This document shows, one piece after another, positions 19,701-28,455 of a DNA stretch of 64,000 bases. The translations under genes and the position numbers were made by a program. Within the stretch, counting starts at the first letter, position 1. The number at the start of each line of letters is the position of its first letter. Origin of the DNA: Sorangium cellulosum (GTDB taxonomy: Bacteria; Myxococcota_A; Polyangia; Polyangiales; Polyangiaceae). Under the pieces are notes generated by a model. That model worked only from the letters and a program-made list of their open reading frames with translations, ran no database searches and was not told the DNA's origin. Where the stretch lies: contig NZ_CP012673.1 of the NCBI RefSeq assembly GCF_002950945.1, positions 14,189,501-14,253,500 on the forward strand. Reading direction: 5' to 3'.

Positions 19701-21117
19701 CTCCTGGCTCGACGGCGTGCCTTCGGGGCGCGCCGCGGGGCCGCGGGGGCTCGGCGAGGTCGGGGCGGCGCTCGCGGCGCTCCACCACGACCGCGGCGGC
19801 GACGCGCGGAGCGCGGCGCTCGCCTACGTGAGGGCCGCGGCGCACGCGTCGGCCCTCGGGCAGAACGCCGAGGCGCTGCGGCACTTCGAGCGAGCGCGCG
19901 AGATCCACGCGGCGGCTGCGGGCGACGCCGCGGCGGCCGCCGGAGCGCGCGGCCAGCTGGCCTCCGCGCCGGACGGGCCCCGGGCGAACGAGCGCCGGCG
20001 GTTCGCGTGGCAGGAGCGCGCGGCGCTCCTGCTCGAGGCCGGCGACGCGCTCCGGAGGGCGGGCCGCCTCGACGAAGCGGAGCGCGCCTACGGCGAGGCC
20101 CGGGCGCGGATCCTCCGCGTGGAGCGGCGCGCCGCCGCGCCGCTCGACCCGTCGGCGCCGCTGCTCTGGGACGCGCGCGTGGACTTCCGCCTCGCCCTCG
20201 CGCTCAAGGTGCGCGGCGCGACGGCCGAGGCGCGCGCGCTCGTCGAGCGGGCGATCGCGCTCGCCGGGCGCGGCGGCGCCGCCGCGGAGGTGCTTCCCAT
20301 GGCCGGCCTGCTCGCGGCGCTCCACCGGCGCGACGGCGATCTCGGCGCCTGCCAGGCGGTCGCGCTCCGGAGCCTGCGCGTCTGTCGGACGCTGCCGCCC
20401 GCCGACGATCGCCGCCGCGAGGCCGCGTCGCAGCTGCTCCTGGCGCTCGGGACGGTGTTCTACTCGCGCGGCCGGCTCGTGCAGGCCGAGCGCTGCTACC
20501 GCCAGGCCGCGCGCGCGGTCGACGATCGCGCCCACCCCGGGCCGCTCAGCTTCGCGCTGAACGGCGTCGCGGCGGTGCTGTTCGCGAAGGGCGAGATCGA
20601 GCGCGCCCGCGACGTGTTCGCCCGCGCGCTCGCGCTGATGGAGCGGCTCGGCGATCTCCAGGCGATCGCCTCGGGGCACAGCAACCTCGCGGAGGTCGAG
20701 CTCCGGCTCGCGCGCCCGCACGCCGCGCTGGAGCACGCGCGGCGCGCGGTGAGGCTCGCCGAGCAGGCCGGCGCCGGCGCCGACCTCCCGGACACGTACC
20801 GCAACCTCGCCGAGGCGCTGCTCGCGGCCGGCCGCGTCGGCGACGCGATCGAGTCGGGCTGCGCGGCGCTGCGCCTCGCCGAGGTGGGCGGCGGGCGCGT
20901 CTACCTCGGCGAGGTGGCGCTCGGGCTCGCGCGGATCTGCCGCGTGGCCCTCCACGATCCCTCGACGCGCCCGCGCGCCGAGGCCGCCGTCGCGCAGCTG
21001 ACCGGCTCGCTGGCGGCGCATTTCCAGGAAGGCGAGCTCGCCCGCAGGGCGGACGAGTGCCGCGAGCTCCTTCAGGCGTCCGAGCAGACGTCTCGAGCGC
21101 CTGACCCAGGCGTCTGA
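16774..21117 (+). CDS. Ser/Thr protein kinase with cyclase-like, ATPase and TPR regions
   Basis: 1447 residues. The N-terminal kinase (about 15-325) has an intact core: GEGAFG loop at 25-30, K47 in VAVK, HRDVKPAN with D157, and DFG. Next is a nucleotidyl-cyclase-like region (about 375-555) that keeps the FGAP-AERA pattern but has LSVEVVAAG where active cyclases have a metal-binding Asp motif, so it is probably inactive. An AAA/STAND-like ATPase follows; its P-loop GAGGIGRS (596-603) has Arg602 in place of the usual Lys, while the Walker B region (VLVLLDDIHW, about 735-744) is intact. The C-terminal third is TPR-like helical repeats. The start has no Shine-Dalgarno but TAGGAT (16760-16765) lies eight bases upstream. 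It is divergent from the FHA activator, its likely regulatory partner. Confidence 0.9.
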   Translation: MSAGDPFGWVGNTIADKLLIDAVAGEGAFGVVYRATHLGLEEQVAVKCLKLPAELAPDERLSLLDMFRREARLLHRLSRRTTGIVQALDVSAATSPGGQWTPYIVMEWLEGATLARHIEDRCASGRGPWPVDEALDLLAPAVSALALAHEERVSHRDVKPANLFLVGAGNSTTIKVVDFGIAKVIDASMPLSKALVDTRRAADVAQGGDAGATTRELAVSRTVHAFTPLYGAPEQFNPKLGATGPWTDVFALGLILLELASGQQPIDGNDWAELYAACVDPRRRPGFAALGVEVSPALEAVMARAVSVDPAARFQDARELEAALAAARRRAASPPSSLPSAAAGARPLPQRGERASHWAATEPARLARVAPPAGEYRVCTVLSVEVVAAGEGQAALDPEQELELREAFFELVCERADGLGGAVADRSGGAVTALFGAPRASDNDAERAVRAGLELAAASAASLDVDLPPGCRPALRVGISTGRLFVSGAAGSGAPLDASGEALQEAARLRQAALPGAVLIAQPTFRQVAGLFQVAPRGADPQSFRVLGPARGACAGSDFFGLETRFFGRAAEMQRLSESLETVVAEGRAMFVSVIGAGGIGRSRLLAEVRARALAQAEPCVVLSGACSSLARGASYHLAASLLRGHFRVHDDDPRDAVVRKLRSGVCGGADGGAPPSIVLEDALAEIAGVLCTPPPASVSSATAIAPDEGGADVKKRMSAAVAALLGAMAARATVLVLLDDIHWADDASLDLLDELVLRLSDAPLLVVGAARPELYERRPHWGEGKASHARLDLGPLSRRHIEDMARDRLRLAAGCSAEAIRALAERAEGNPLTLTETLHLLIDVGALERREGEPWILHEEKLAGLALPTTIQGIVQARLDRLDGEARAVLAQAAVIGRTFWKGAIDHLRGVAPEGGGSRTSDVLSRLRDQQIIRARDVSTFPDDSEYVFAEAATQEIAYETLSLKARRAMHRAVASWLDGVPSGRAAGPRGLGEVGAALAALHHDRGGDARSAALAYVRAAAHASALGQNAEALRHFERAREIHAAAAGDAAAAAGARGQLASAPDGPRANERRRFAWQERAALLLEAGDALRRAGRLDEAERAYGEARARILRVERRAAAPLDPSAPLLWDARVDFRLALALKVRGATAEARALVERAIALAGRGGAAAEVLPMAGLLAALHRRDGDLGACQAVALRSLRVCRTLPPADDRRREAASQLLLALGTVFYSRGRLVQAERCYRQAARAVDDRAHPGPLSFALNGVAAVLFAKGEIERARDVFARALALMERLGDLQAIASGHSNLAEVELRLARPHAALEHARRAVRLAEQAGAGADLPDTYRNLAEALLAAGRVGDAIESGCAALRLAEVGGGRVYLGEVALGLARICRVALHDPSTRPRAEAAVAQLTGSLAAHFQEGELARRADECRELLQASEQTSRAPDPGV

Positions 21118-21173
21118 GGGGGCCACTTCGTGACGTTCAGCGGCGCGGCGTGGCCGCGCGGGAGACGTTCGTG

Positions 21174-22640
21174 ATGATCGAGGTTCGGAATCAGGCAGCT
21201 CTCCTTCTGGCCGTTGCGGCGGCGCTCGGCGCGGCGGCGCTCGGGTGTGCGTCGGATCCGGAGCCGCCGAGCGCGTGCCCGGGCGGCCTCACCGCCTCCG
21301 GGGCCTGCGCCGGGATCCCGGCTGGCGCGCTCTGCGGCGGGGACTTCTGCGCCGAGGGCGTCGTCTGCGCGGAGGTGATCGAGGTCTCGAGCGACGCGGC
21401 GCTGTCGTCGGCCGCCGCGGCGGCCCGCCCTGGAGCGTGCATCGCGCTCGGTCCTGGCGCCTACGGTCCGGTCGTGTTGCCGCCCGGCGTGAGCTTGCTC
21501 GGCAGGGGCGCCGGCTCCGTGAGCGTGGCGTCGGTCTCGCTCGCGGCCGGCGACGGCGCCGTCCTCCGCGGGCTCACGGTCGGGGCTGGCGGCGTGCAGG
21601 TCGCAGGGGGCGCGCGGGCGCGGCTCGAGGCGGTGCACGTCCTCGGGAGCGCCTCCGACGGCGTGACGCTCGGTCAAGGCGCGTCGCTCGACGTCGCCGC
21701 GTCGGTCATCGAGGGCTCGGCCCGCTACGGTCTGAGCGCGTTCGACGCGGTCCGCGTGACCGTGGCGCGGTCGATCATCACCGGCTCGGGGGGGCCGGGG
21801 CTGTGGGCGCAGTGCGCCGGCGGCTGCGATTGCGAGGCGCCGGTGGAGCTCGAGGTCGAGGACGTGATCCTCCGCGACAACAAGGTGGTCGGGGTGTCGC
21901 TCGTCGGCGCGCGCGCCGCGATGTCCGCCGTCGAGGTGAGCGGCAACGGCCTGCGCGGGTTCGATCCGAGCGGCGGCGTCTCGGCGTCCGCCTGCGCGAC
22001 CCTCGACGCGACGGCGCTCCGGATCGCCGACAACAGCGGCTTCGGTCTGCTGATCGACGGGGCCAGCGCCTCGCTCGGCGGCGACGAGGGCTTCGAGGTG
22101 AGCGGCAGCCACCCCGGGGTCTGGATCCAGAACACGACGGCGGAGCAGACCGTCGAGCTGCGGGGCGGCGTCATCGAGCGGAACCGGGCGATCGGCCTGG
22201 GGATGAGCGGGGACGCCCGCGGCATCATCATCATCGGCATGCACATCGCCGAGACCTTCGCCGACTCGACCACGGTGGTGGTCGACGGCAACCTCTCCCA
22301 GGAGGTCGTGGGCGACGGCGTGAGCTGGCAGGAGCGGGCGCAGGCAGCGATCTCCGGTCTGGTCCTGAGCGGCAACGGGCTCGTGTCGGCCAACCCGTCC
22401 GTCAGCCCGTCCCGGCGCGCGAGCGTGCTCATCGACGGCGGCGTCGGTCTGGACAGCAGCCTCGCGGACGTGACGCTGCAGGACGGCGACGAGGCGGTCG
22501 GCATCGTGCAGCAGCGGCTGCCCGAAGGCGGCGTGAGCCCGCTGCGCGGCGCGGGCGCCCCTCCCCTCCGCATCACCCCGGACGTGCTGTTCTCCGTTCC
22601 GGTGGCGCCGGCCATCCCGGCGGCGCTCGGAGCCCCTTAG
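21174..22640 (+). CDS. Predicted beta-helix lipoprotein
   Basis: 488 residues. The N-terminus is a lipoprotein signal (hydrophobic run ending AALGC, lipidated Cys about residue 25), then a Cys-rich segment (SACPGG, CAGIPAG, CGGDFC), then about 350 residues of short repeating beta turns (GASLDVAASVIEGSARYG, VEVSGNGLRGF, VIERNRAIGLGM). This is the pattern of a right-handed parallel beta-helix, as in pectate-lyase-like and other surface proteins. No catalytic motif is identifiable. ATG 21174 was chosen over upstream GTGs because of GGGAGA a few bases before it and the signal-peptide geometry. It follows the kinase gene by 56 bp and may be read through from it. Confidence 0.75.
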   Translation: MIEVRNQAALLLAVAAALGAAALGCASDPEPPSACPGGLTASGACAGIPAGALCGGDFCAEGVVCAEVIEVSSDAALSSAAAAARPGACIALGPGAYGPVVLPPGVSLLGRGAGSVSVASVSLAAGDGAVLRGLTVGAGGVQVAGGARARLEAVHVLGSASDGVTLGQGASLDVAASVIEGSARYGLSAFDAVRVTVARSIITGSGGPGLWAQCAGGCDCEAPVELEVEDVILRDNKVVGVSLVGARAAMSAVEVSGNGLRGFDPSGGVSASACATLDATALRIADNSGFGLLIDGASASLGGDEGFEVSGSHPGVWIQNTTAEQTVELRGGVIERNRAIGLGMSGDARGIIIIGMHIAETFADSTTVVVDGNLSQEVVGDGVSWQERAQAAISGLVLSGNGLVSANPSVSPSRRASVLIDGGVGLDSSLADVTLQDGDEAVGIVQQRLPEGGVSPLRGAGAPPLRITPDVLFSVPVAPAIPAALGAP

Positions 22641-22757
22641 CGGCACGCGGCGCCGAGGCATCACAGCTGTCTACGGACCCGCTACGGACCCGCAATGAGC
22701 GCTGCGACGCGGCGCGGCTGCTGGTTCCAGCGCGCCTGCAGCGTCGACAAAAAGCAA

Positions 22758-22840
<83 letters not shown>

Positions 22841-23098
22841 GAGGTCTCGGCGCTTTCGCCTGACGACGTGGACACTTCGTAATCGAACCTCGGCCTTCTG
22901 TCGAGCCCCATGGAGCGCTCGGCGCATTCTCTCGGTCGGCGCGTGTTGCCGCGCCCGCGCCGTCGCGCGTCAGGACGCGCGTCAGGAACAGATGCCGCCT
23001 TCCCGGCGCTCACCCCGGGAGAACCGCAGAACCGCCATGGCCAACTGCATCGCCCGGGACTTGCCTCGTACGGGAAGGACCGTACGCTTGGAGGAATC

Positions 23099-23887
23099 GT
23101 GAATCCGTTCGATTCCGAGCACGAGGGACGGAGCAGCCGGCTCATTCCGTCACTTCTCTTCATCGGCACGGCGGCGCTGGCGGCCGCCGCGCTCCGGTTC
23201 GCCTGGCAGCAGCCGCTGGCGATGGCGGTCGTGCTCGGCGGGGTCCTCGCGTTCGTCGCGGGCCGCTGGCTCGCTCGCCGCAAGCTGCGCCGGTTGCTCC
23301 GCTCGGGCGACGTGCGGTCGGTGCTGCGGCGCTGGTCGCCCACGCTGCACCGCATCCCGCATCCGGCCACGATGGCTCCGCTGATGACGGCGACGGCGTT
23401 CGCCGCGTATGGCTGGGTCGACAAGGCGCGGGCGGCCATGGCCGCCGCCGAGCGCGGGCCCGCGTGGGACGCGGCCCTCGAGCACCGGCTCTTCCTCGAC
23501 ACGCTTCTCTATACCTTCGAGGGCGACCGCGACGCGGCCCTCGAGCAGGCGGGGCGTCTGGCGCGCCTCCCGCTGCCGAACGTCAGCTCTCCTTTCCGCG
23601 ACCGGGTCGTCACGCTCCGGGCGGCCGCCGGCGCGCTCGCCCGCGCCTTCGCCCACAAGAGCGTCCCCGGGGATCGCGCGCTGCTGGAGCGCGCGAGCGA
23701 GGCCAGCCCGCTCGTGTTCTGGGCGATGCGTTACGCCGCGGCCGTCGTCGCCATCGACGAGGGGGAGCTCACCCGGGTCGAGGCGCTGCTCGCCAACGCC
23801 CCGTCCTGGCCGCAGGAGTCCACGTTCCGCGCCTTCCACGACGAGATCGCCGACCGCGCCGGCCTCGCCCGCCCGGTGAGCGCCTAG
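23099..23887 (+). CDS. Membrane-anchored protein of unknown function
   Basis: 262 residues. Residues about 15-60 hold two hydrophobic segments (LIPSLLFIGTAALAAAAL and AMAVVLGGVLAFVAG) followed by a basic stretch (RRKLRRLLR). The rest is Ala-rich helical, resembling TPR/HEAT-type helical pairs (AAYGWVDKARAAMAAAERG, ALEQAGRLARLPLP). No family recognised. GTG 23099 is chosen because GGAGGAA (23090-23096) precedes it. The frame stays open further upstream, but that part overlaps the SRP RNA promoter area and is not protein-like. The topology suggests a small inner-membrane protein with a cytoplasmic helical domain. Confidence 0.65.
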   Translation: MNPFDSEHEGRSSRLIPSLLFIGTAALAAAALRFAWQQPLAMAVVLGGVLAFVAGRWLARRKLRRLLRSGDVRSVLRRWSPTLHRIPHPATMAPLMTATAFAAYGWVDKARAAMAAAERGPAWDAALEHRLFLDTLLYTFEGDRDAALEQAGRLARLPLPNVSSPFRDRVVTLRAAAGALARAFAHKSVPGDRALLERASEASPLVFWAMRYAAAVVAIDEGELTRVEALLANAPSWPQESTFRAFHDEIADRAGLARPVSA

Positions 23888-23911
23888 GGCCTCCGGTCCC
23901 CGCGCGGTCGC

Positions 23912-24835
23912 TCAGCCTTCGAACAGCGTGCGGATGTAGCAGTAGGCGCGCGCGTCGGGGGCTCCGTCGCCGCTCTCTTCCGGCGGGTCTGGCACGAAGG
24001 CGCCGAGCGCGCCGAGCGCGCCGCCGAACTCGAACGTGCGCACCAGGATCCTCGCGTGCATGCCCGCGAAGCACGGCTTGCGGTAGGCGATCTCCACCTT
24101 GCGGGCGAGCAGCGCCGTGCTGCGCCCGTGCGCGGCCAGCCGCCGGAGCGCGGCCTCCGCGAACAGCCGCGGGTACACGAGCGAGTTCACGTGCTGGTTC
24201 CCGTCGGTGTGGTCGAGGCCGAACGCGACGGGGATCGGATCGAGGGTCGGCTCCGCGTCGAGCGGCTCCGCGCCCTCTGGCAGACCCATCAGGGCCTCCG
24301 GCGAGCGCCACGTGTAGCGATCGGGCGGCACCGCCGGCAGCCCCGCGTGGTCGAAGCGCAGCACCTTGCGTTCGCCTGGCGCGGCGAACGGCCGCGTGAA
24401 GACGTGCTCCGCGAACACCCGCCCCACCGGGATCGGCTCGCCGGCGCCGGGCGGCGGGGGGCCGTAGGTCCGGCCGCGGCGCCCGGTGGCCGTCAGCCAC
24501 ATGCAGAGGACCAGCCGGCTCACCTCGGCGGCGGCGTCCTCGGTGTGTGCGAGCTGGTAAAGGCCCCGCAGATCCAGAGGATCTCGCGCGGCGATCGGCC
24601 CCTCGCCGCCCTCGATGATGCAGCGGGTGAGGATCGGGATGACCCCCTGCGTGCCCGCGAGCTCCGCGATCGGGCTCGTGCGGATGAGCTTCGCCCAGAG
24701 CGCGGGCCCGAGGCCGTACGGCAGCGCGTCCAGCATCACGTGTCCGTTCTGGCTCACGTCCTCGAAGCGGAGGTGCATGACTGCGGTCGCCTGCTGGTGC
24801 TCCGGGACGCTCGGCTCGTCAGGGAAGTGGTGCAT
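23912..24835 (-). CDS. Hotdog-fold thioesterase-like protein
   Basis: 307 residues. The C-terminal half carries FGLDHTDGNQHVNSLVYPRL followed by a helix and KVEIAYRKPCFAGM, the layout of a hotdog acyl-thioesterase: an Asp/Asn-rich active-site loop then the hot-dog helix. The N-terminal half may be a second, more diverged hotdog (AVMHLRFEDVSQNGHVMLDALPYGLG with a similar N-G-H). A double-hotdog acyl-ACP/CoA thioesterase is therefore likely. A GAGAGGGGG run sits just before the ATG at 24835. It is convergent with the 23099 gene and divergent from def. The substrate is unknown. Confidence 0.65.
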   Translation of the reverse strand: MHHFPDEPSVPEHQQATAVMHLRFEDVSQNGHVMLDALPYGLGPALWAKLIRTSPIAELAGTQGVIPILTRCIIEGGEGPIAARDPLDLRGLYQLAHTEDAAAEVSRLVLCMWLTATGRRGRTYGPPPPGAGEPIPVGRVFAEHVFTRPFAAPGERKVLRFDHAGLPAVPPDRYTWRSPEALMGLPEGAEPLDAEPTLDPIPVAFGLDHTDGNQHVNSLVYPRLFAEAALRRLAAHGRSTALLARKVEIAYRKPCFAGMHARILVRTFEFGGALGALGAFVPDPPEESGDGAPDARAYCYIRTLFEG

Positions 24836-24930
24836 GCCCCCTCTCCATAGCCGACGCCGCCGCGCTCCGCACCGCCGGGCGTGCGGGCGCGTCCGGGCCT
24901 CGGCCCGCGCCCGTGTGGTACGCTGCTCGC

Positions 24931-25506
24931 GTGACGCTCCTGAAGATCGCCCACATCGGCAACCCCGTCCTCCGGCAGCGCGCGCGCGAGGTCACGCCGG
25001 AAGAGCTCTCCTCCCCCGCCATGCAGACGTTCATCGACGACCTCATCGAGACGATGCGGGACGCGAACGGCGCGGGCATCGCCGCCCCGCAGGTCCACGC
25101 GCCGGTGCGCATCTTCGCGGTCGAGGTCAAGGACAACCCGCGTTATCCGTACAAGCCCAATATCCCGCTCACGATCGTGGTCAATCCCGTCATCGAGCCG
25201 CTCACGCAGGAGACGTTCGAGAACTACGAAGGGTGCCTGAGCGTCCCCAACCTGAGGGGCGTCGTCGACCGCACCACCGAGATCCGGCTGACCGGCCTGG
25301 ATCGCGAGGGCCGTCCCATCGACCGCGTGGTGCGCGGCCTCTCGGCCGGCACCTTCCAGCACGAGAAGGACCACGTGGACGGCGTGCTCTTCGTCGACCG
25401 CGTGAAGGATCCACGAACGCTCTGCACGTGGGCGGAGTTCGACCGCTATCACAAGCAGCCCTTCGTCGAGCGGATCGTCCCGTTCATCCAGCGGATGGGC
25501 GGCTGA
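24931..25506 (+). CDS. def: Peptide deformylase
   Basis: A 191-residue metalloenzyme removing the formyl group from nascent N-terminal Met. All three family motifs are present: GAGIAAPQV (motif 1), YEGCLSVP (motif 2, Cys metal ligand) and QHEKDHVDG (motif 3, HExxH). The start is GTG 24931, giving the usual N-terminus TLLKIAHIGNPVLR. An extended -10-like TGGTACGCT (TACGCT 24919-24924) lies six bases before the GTG and there is no Shine-Dalgarno, so the message may be leaderless. No fmt gene is adjacent in this window. Confidence 0.95.
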   Translation: MTLLKIAHIGNPVLRQRAREVTPEELSSPAMQTFIDDLIETMRDANGAGIAAPQVHAPVRIFAVEVKDNPRYPYKPNIPLTIVVNPVIEPLTQETFENYEGCLSVPNLRGVVDRTTEIRLTGLDREGRPIDRVVRGLSAGTFQHEKDHVDGVLFVDRVKDPRTLCTWAEFDRYHKQPFVERIVPFIQRMGG

Positions 25507-25525
25507 GGCCGCGCCGCGCGCCGTC

Positions 25526-25622
25526 GGCGGGAGCGAGCTGAGGTGGCGGGAGCGAGCTGAGGCGGCGGGAGAACGCGCTGGCGTGGCGGGAGTGCGCCGG
25601 TGCGGCGGGAAGCGCGCTGCGG
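25526..25622. repeat. Degenerate ~19-bp tandem repeat, five copies
   Basis: Units start GGCGGGAG or close variants at 25526, 25545, 25564, 25585 and 25604 (spacing 19, 19, 21, 19). It lies between the convergent def and DksA-like genes. Non-coding as far as can be seen. Confidence 0.65.
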
Positions 25623-25656
25623 GCGGCAGCGCGTTTCCCCGCCGGCAGGACGGGCG

Positions 25657-26166
25657 TCAGGAGCCGCCGCCGGTCCGCTCTTCGCGCTCGATCTGCTCCT
25701 GGTAGGCGACGCTGTAGCGCGCCCACGGGCGCAGCCGGAGCCGGCGGTAACCGATGGGCTCGCCGGTGCCCTCGCACATCCCGTAAGTCCCTTCCTTCAT
25801 CTTGGCGAGCGCGCGATCGATCTCGGCGAGCACCCGGACGTCGCGCTCCAGGAGCTTCGACGTCAGCGAGGTCGCGCCCTCGGCGTTCGCCTCATCCATC
25901 TCGTCGCCGACCTCGCGCGAGACGTCGCGCTCTGCGTGCTGTCGCTCATCGATCAGAGCGACCAGGCTCGCCCGGCGCTCCTCGAGCGCCTGCCTGAGCT
26001 CGCCGAGCTGCTCTGGCGTCAGCTCGGGCAGATCGGAGTCGTCCTCGTCGGGCGTCGAGCGTCGCACGGGGGGCTTCGGCATCGGGGCGGCCGCGGTGGT
26101 GCTGCCGGACGTCTCCGGTCGCGCCTGGCTCGTTCCGTCGCGACCCGCACCTTCACGATTGGTCAT
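25657..26166 (-). CDS. DksA/TraR-family protein with degenerate zinc site
   Basis: 169 residues. A coiled-coil (about 50-125, LTPEQLGELRQALEERRASL and on) is followed by the C-terminal globular DksA-type segment CEGTGEPIGYRRLRLRP. DksA binds RNA polymerase through the secondary channel and adjusts rRNA and stress promoters with ppGpp. Classical DksA has four zinc cysteines; here the equivalent positions are C131, T134, S152 and Y155, so zinc cannot be held in the usual way. The length and GEPIG-R-RL pattern still place it in the family. There is a clear ribosome-binding site (GAGAGGAAACC) before ATG 26166. The N-terminal ~45 residues are a disordered, acidic extension. Confidence 0.85.
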   Translation of the reverse strand: MTNREGAGRDGTSQARPETSGSTTAAAPMPKPPVRRSTPDEDDSDLPELTPEQLGELRQALEERRASLVALIDERQHAERDVSREVGDEMDEANAEGATSLTSKLLERDVRVLAEIDRALAKMKEGTYGMCEGTGEPIGYRRLRLRPWARYSVAYQEQIEREERTGGGS

Positions 26167-26319
26167 GGTTTCCTCTCATTTTTATCGGGCAGGCGAGCAA
26201 TTCACGTACCGGTCATGAACGTGGGCGGACGACGCACGCGCGAGGTCTGGCGACCGAAGCTCACGACCGATCAGGAGCGGCCTCGCTGGGCTCCTGGATG
26301 TGATAGCGCATCGGTGAGC

Positions 26320-28353
26320 TCATGGCTTCGTGATGCCGGCCATCTGAAGCCCCGCCACGAGGAGCGCGCCGATGTCCTCGAGCACGGGCTTCGACAGGTT
26401 GATCGAGATCGCCGGGCGAGGCGCAGCACCACCCTGGTCCTGGGCCGTGACGAGCATCAGCCCTTCCCCTTTGTGGGGCAGCTTTGCCAGCGCATCGCCG
26501 AACTGCCGGGCCTCCGGGGGCAGCAGGCCCGATCCTGCGCCGGGGCCGCTCAGCGTCGTGAGCACGTTCTGGATCCCACGCGTGATCGGGGCGAGCGTCG
26601 TGAAACCGCCGTAGACGAACTTTCCGCTCTTCAGCGGCTCCAGCCCTGGACGCGACGCGAGCGTCTCCGCGTCGGGCGCGCCCGCCTTCACCATGGTGAG
26701 CCGCCTCAGCAGCTCGCGCCTGTCATGCCCGAACGCGATCCAGGTGGTCTTCTCCTCGCCCATGAGCAGGAGGTGCAGCGTCACCGTCGTGGGCTTGGGC
26801 TTGGCCTTGTTGGCGGGCGGGGTCGAGCCCGCCGCGGCGCCGTCGTCCAGCTTCGGGATGTCCTTGATCTGGATCTCGACGGCGAGCGCGTTCTTCCCGA
26901 GGTCCTTCGGCGCCGGCACCGTCTTGACGGTCGGCAGCTGCTTCGGATCGATGTCGACATCCGGCAGCCGCGTGCGCAGCCCGGGCGTGTTGTAGGCGAC
27001 GACGGCGTTCTTCAGGTACTTGATGAGCCCGTCGGGCGCCGCGTCGACGCCGTACAAGTTCCAGCCGATGAAGCCTCCCAGCAGGCCATCGAGGAGCTCG
27101 TTCGGCGCCGCCTGCCCGGTCTTCGCGGCAGCCGGCGCCGGAGGGATGTCCCCGTGGGCGGACACGCTCGCCGCCGGCTGGTTCACCGGCAGCGAGAGGA
27201 CGTCGGCGAGCGCCTTGCGATCGGCGGGTCTGCCGATCTTCTCCTTCTCCAGCCACCCTTCGAGCATCGCCCGCAGCGTCTTCAGGATGTCGCCGTAACG
27301 CGCCGGGTCGCCGCCCTGGTCGAAGAAGGCGCTGTAGCTGTCCTTCGGCGCGCGCCAGTAGAGCGCCGGCGCGGGCCCGGCCCGGCGCGCCTCGTCGGCC
27401 ATCGTCCCCGCGAGCCAGGACGACTGACCCCGGAGCTCCAGGCCCGCCGTGAGGTTCATGCAGGACTGGCTGTCGACCCGGACATCGATGAACGCCTTGC
27501 CCGCGTCGTCGATCAGCGCCGCGAGCTCGCCCTGGACGGCGGTGGCCGCGTCGGTGAGCGCCCGGTCGAACTGGGGCTGCCCGATCGCGAGCTGGCTCTG
27601 CGCCAGGATCGGGAGGCCCCGGAGATCCCGCTTCGCCATCTCGCCGTACTTCGCGCTGATCGGGACGAAGCGGACCTCACCGTGGAGGTCGCGCTCCTCC
27701 GGCGAGAGCGTCGGCAGCGTGCGCGCCAGGTAAGGCCCGAGCGCCGTCACGTCCCGATCGCGATCGCCGCAGAGGAGCCGCGCCGGCGCCGAGCCCGCGG
27801 ACGCGGCGAGAAAGCAGCTCGACGAGGAGGGCTCCTTGCCGCCGATCTTCCACATGCCCGGCTTCACCTCGGTGAGGGTGGCCCCGGCCTCGAGCGCGCC
27901 CCTCGCCCGCTCCAGCGAGCTGAGGCCGAACGACACGGCCGCCATCGGCTTCGCCTGCTTCGCGCTCTCGTCGAGCGCGACCAGCAGGTGCACGGGCGCG
28001 TCGAGCGCCAGCACCCCGGCGAGCTGATTCGTGTCGATGGACGAGCTCACGAGCTCGCTCAGCAAGGTCGAGGCGATCGCCTGCGCGCTCGCGTCGGCGA
28101 CGGTCGGCGACAGCCCGCCGCACGCGGCGAGGCTCGACAGCGTGGCCGCCGGGTTGCCCCAGCGCAGCACGCCCACGACCGCGGCGGGCTCGGCGACGGG
28201 GGACAGATCGAACGCGGGGCTGGCGGCGGCCTGTGAGGGGCCGACCTTGACCTCACCCTGCGCGCCTGCCGGCGAGGCAGGCGTGGGGGACGGCCCACAC
28301 GCGGCGGGACCGGCCAGCAGGACCAGGGTGGCGAGCGGCAGGAGGGTTCGCAT
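26320..28353 (-). CDS. Large predicted lipoprotein of unknown function
   Basis: 677 residues with a lipoprotein signal (hydrophobic run ending LLAGPAAC, lipidated Cys about residue 19) and a Pro/Ser linker. The long mature part has no recognised domain. It includes segments on sets of beta strands such as VHLLVALDESAKQ and VTLHLLLMGEEKTTWIAF and looks like a periplasmic or outer-membrane-attached protein, in style similar to the smaller lipoprotein at 7467-8435. A strong -10-like TATAAC (28367-28362 on the minus strand) sits eight bases before the ATG, so it has its own promoter, isolated from dnaK by three terminators. Confidence 0.7.
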   Translation of the reverse strand: MRTLLPLATLVLLAGPAACGPSPTPASPAGAQGEVKVGPSQAAASPAFDLSPVAEPAAVVGVLRWGNPAATLSSLAACGGLSPTVADASAQAIASTLLSELVSSSIDTNQLAGVLALDAPVHLLVALDESAKQAKPMAAVSFGLSSLERARGALEAGATLTEVKPGMWKIGGKEPSSSSCFLAASAGSAPARLLCGDRDRDVTALGPYLARTLPTLSPEERDLHGEVRFVPISAKYGEMAKRDLRGLPILAQSQLAIGQPQFDRALTDAATAVQGELAALIDDAGKAFIDVRVDSQSCMNLTAGLELRGQSSWLAGTMADEARRAGPAPALYWRAPKDSYSAFFDQGGDPARYGDILKTLRAMLEGWLEKEKIGRPADRKALADVLSLPVNQPAASVSAHGDIPPAPAAAKTGQAAPNELLDGLLGGFIGWNLYGVDAAPDGLIKYLKNAVVAYNTPGLRTRLPDVDIDPKQLPTVKTVPAPKDLGKNALAVEIQIKDIPKLDDGAAAGSTPPANKAKPKPTTVTLHLLLMGEEKTTWIAFGHDRRELLRRLTMVKAGAPDAETLASRPGLEPLKSGKFVYGGFTTLAPITRGIQNVLTTLSGPGAGSGLLPPEARQFGDALAKLPHKGEGLMLVTAQDQGGAAPRPAISINLSKPVLEDIGALLVAGLQMAGITKP

Positions 28354-28455
28354 GAGCGCCGGTTATACGGCCCCGGGACATCCGAGTCGACGCCCAAGGA
28401 GATCGTCGCGCTGGGGGAGGTGGTCCGCAGCTGACCTTGCGCTGCCAATGAAAAC

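Noticed and set aside
16498..21126. Very long minus-strand open frame antisense to the kinase gene
   Set aside because: It has shadow composition (Arg/Glu/Ala) and no domain; the activator starts at GTG 16497 and the kinase on the plus strand has clear motifs.
25526..25622. Repeats considered as a CRISPR array
   Set aside because: The units are degenerate, have no spacers and no cas genes are near; the same applies to the repeats at 12433, 30848 and 48179.
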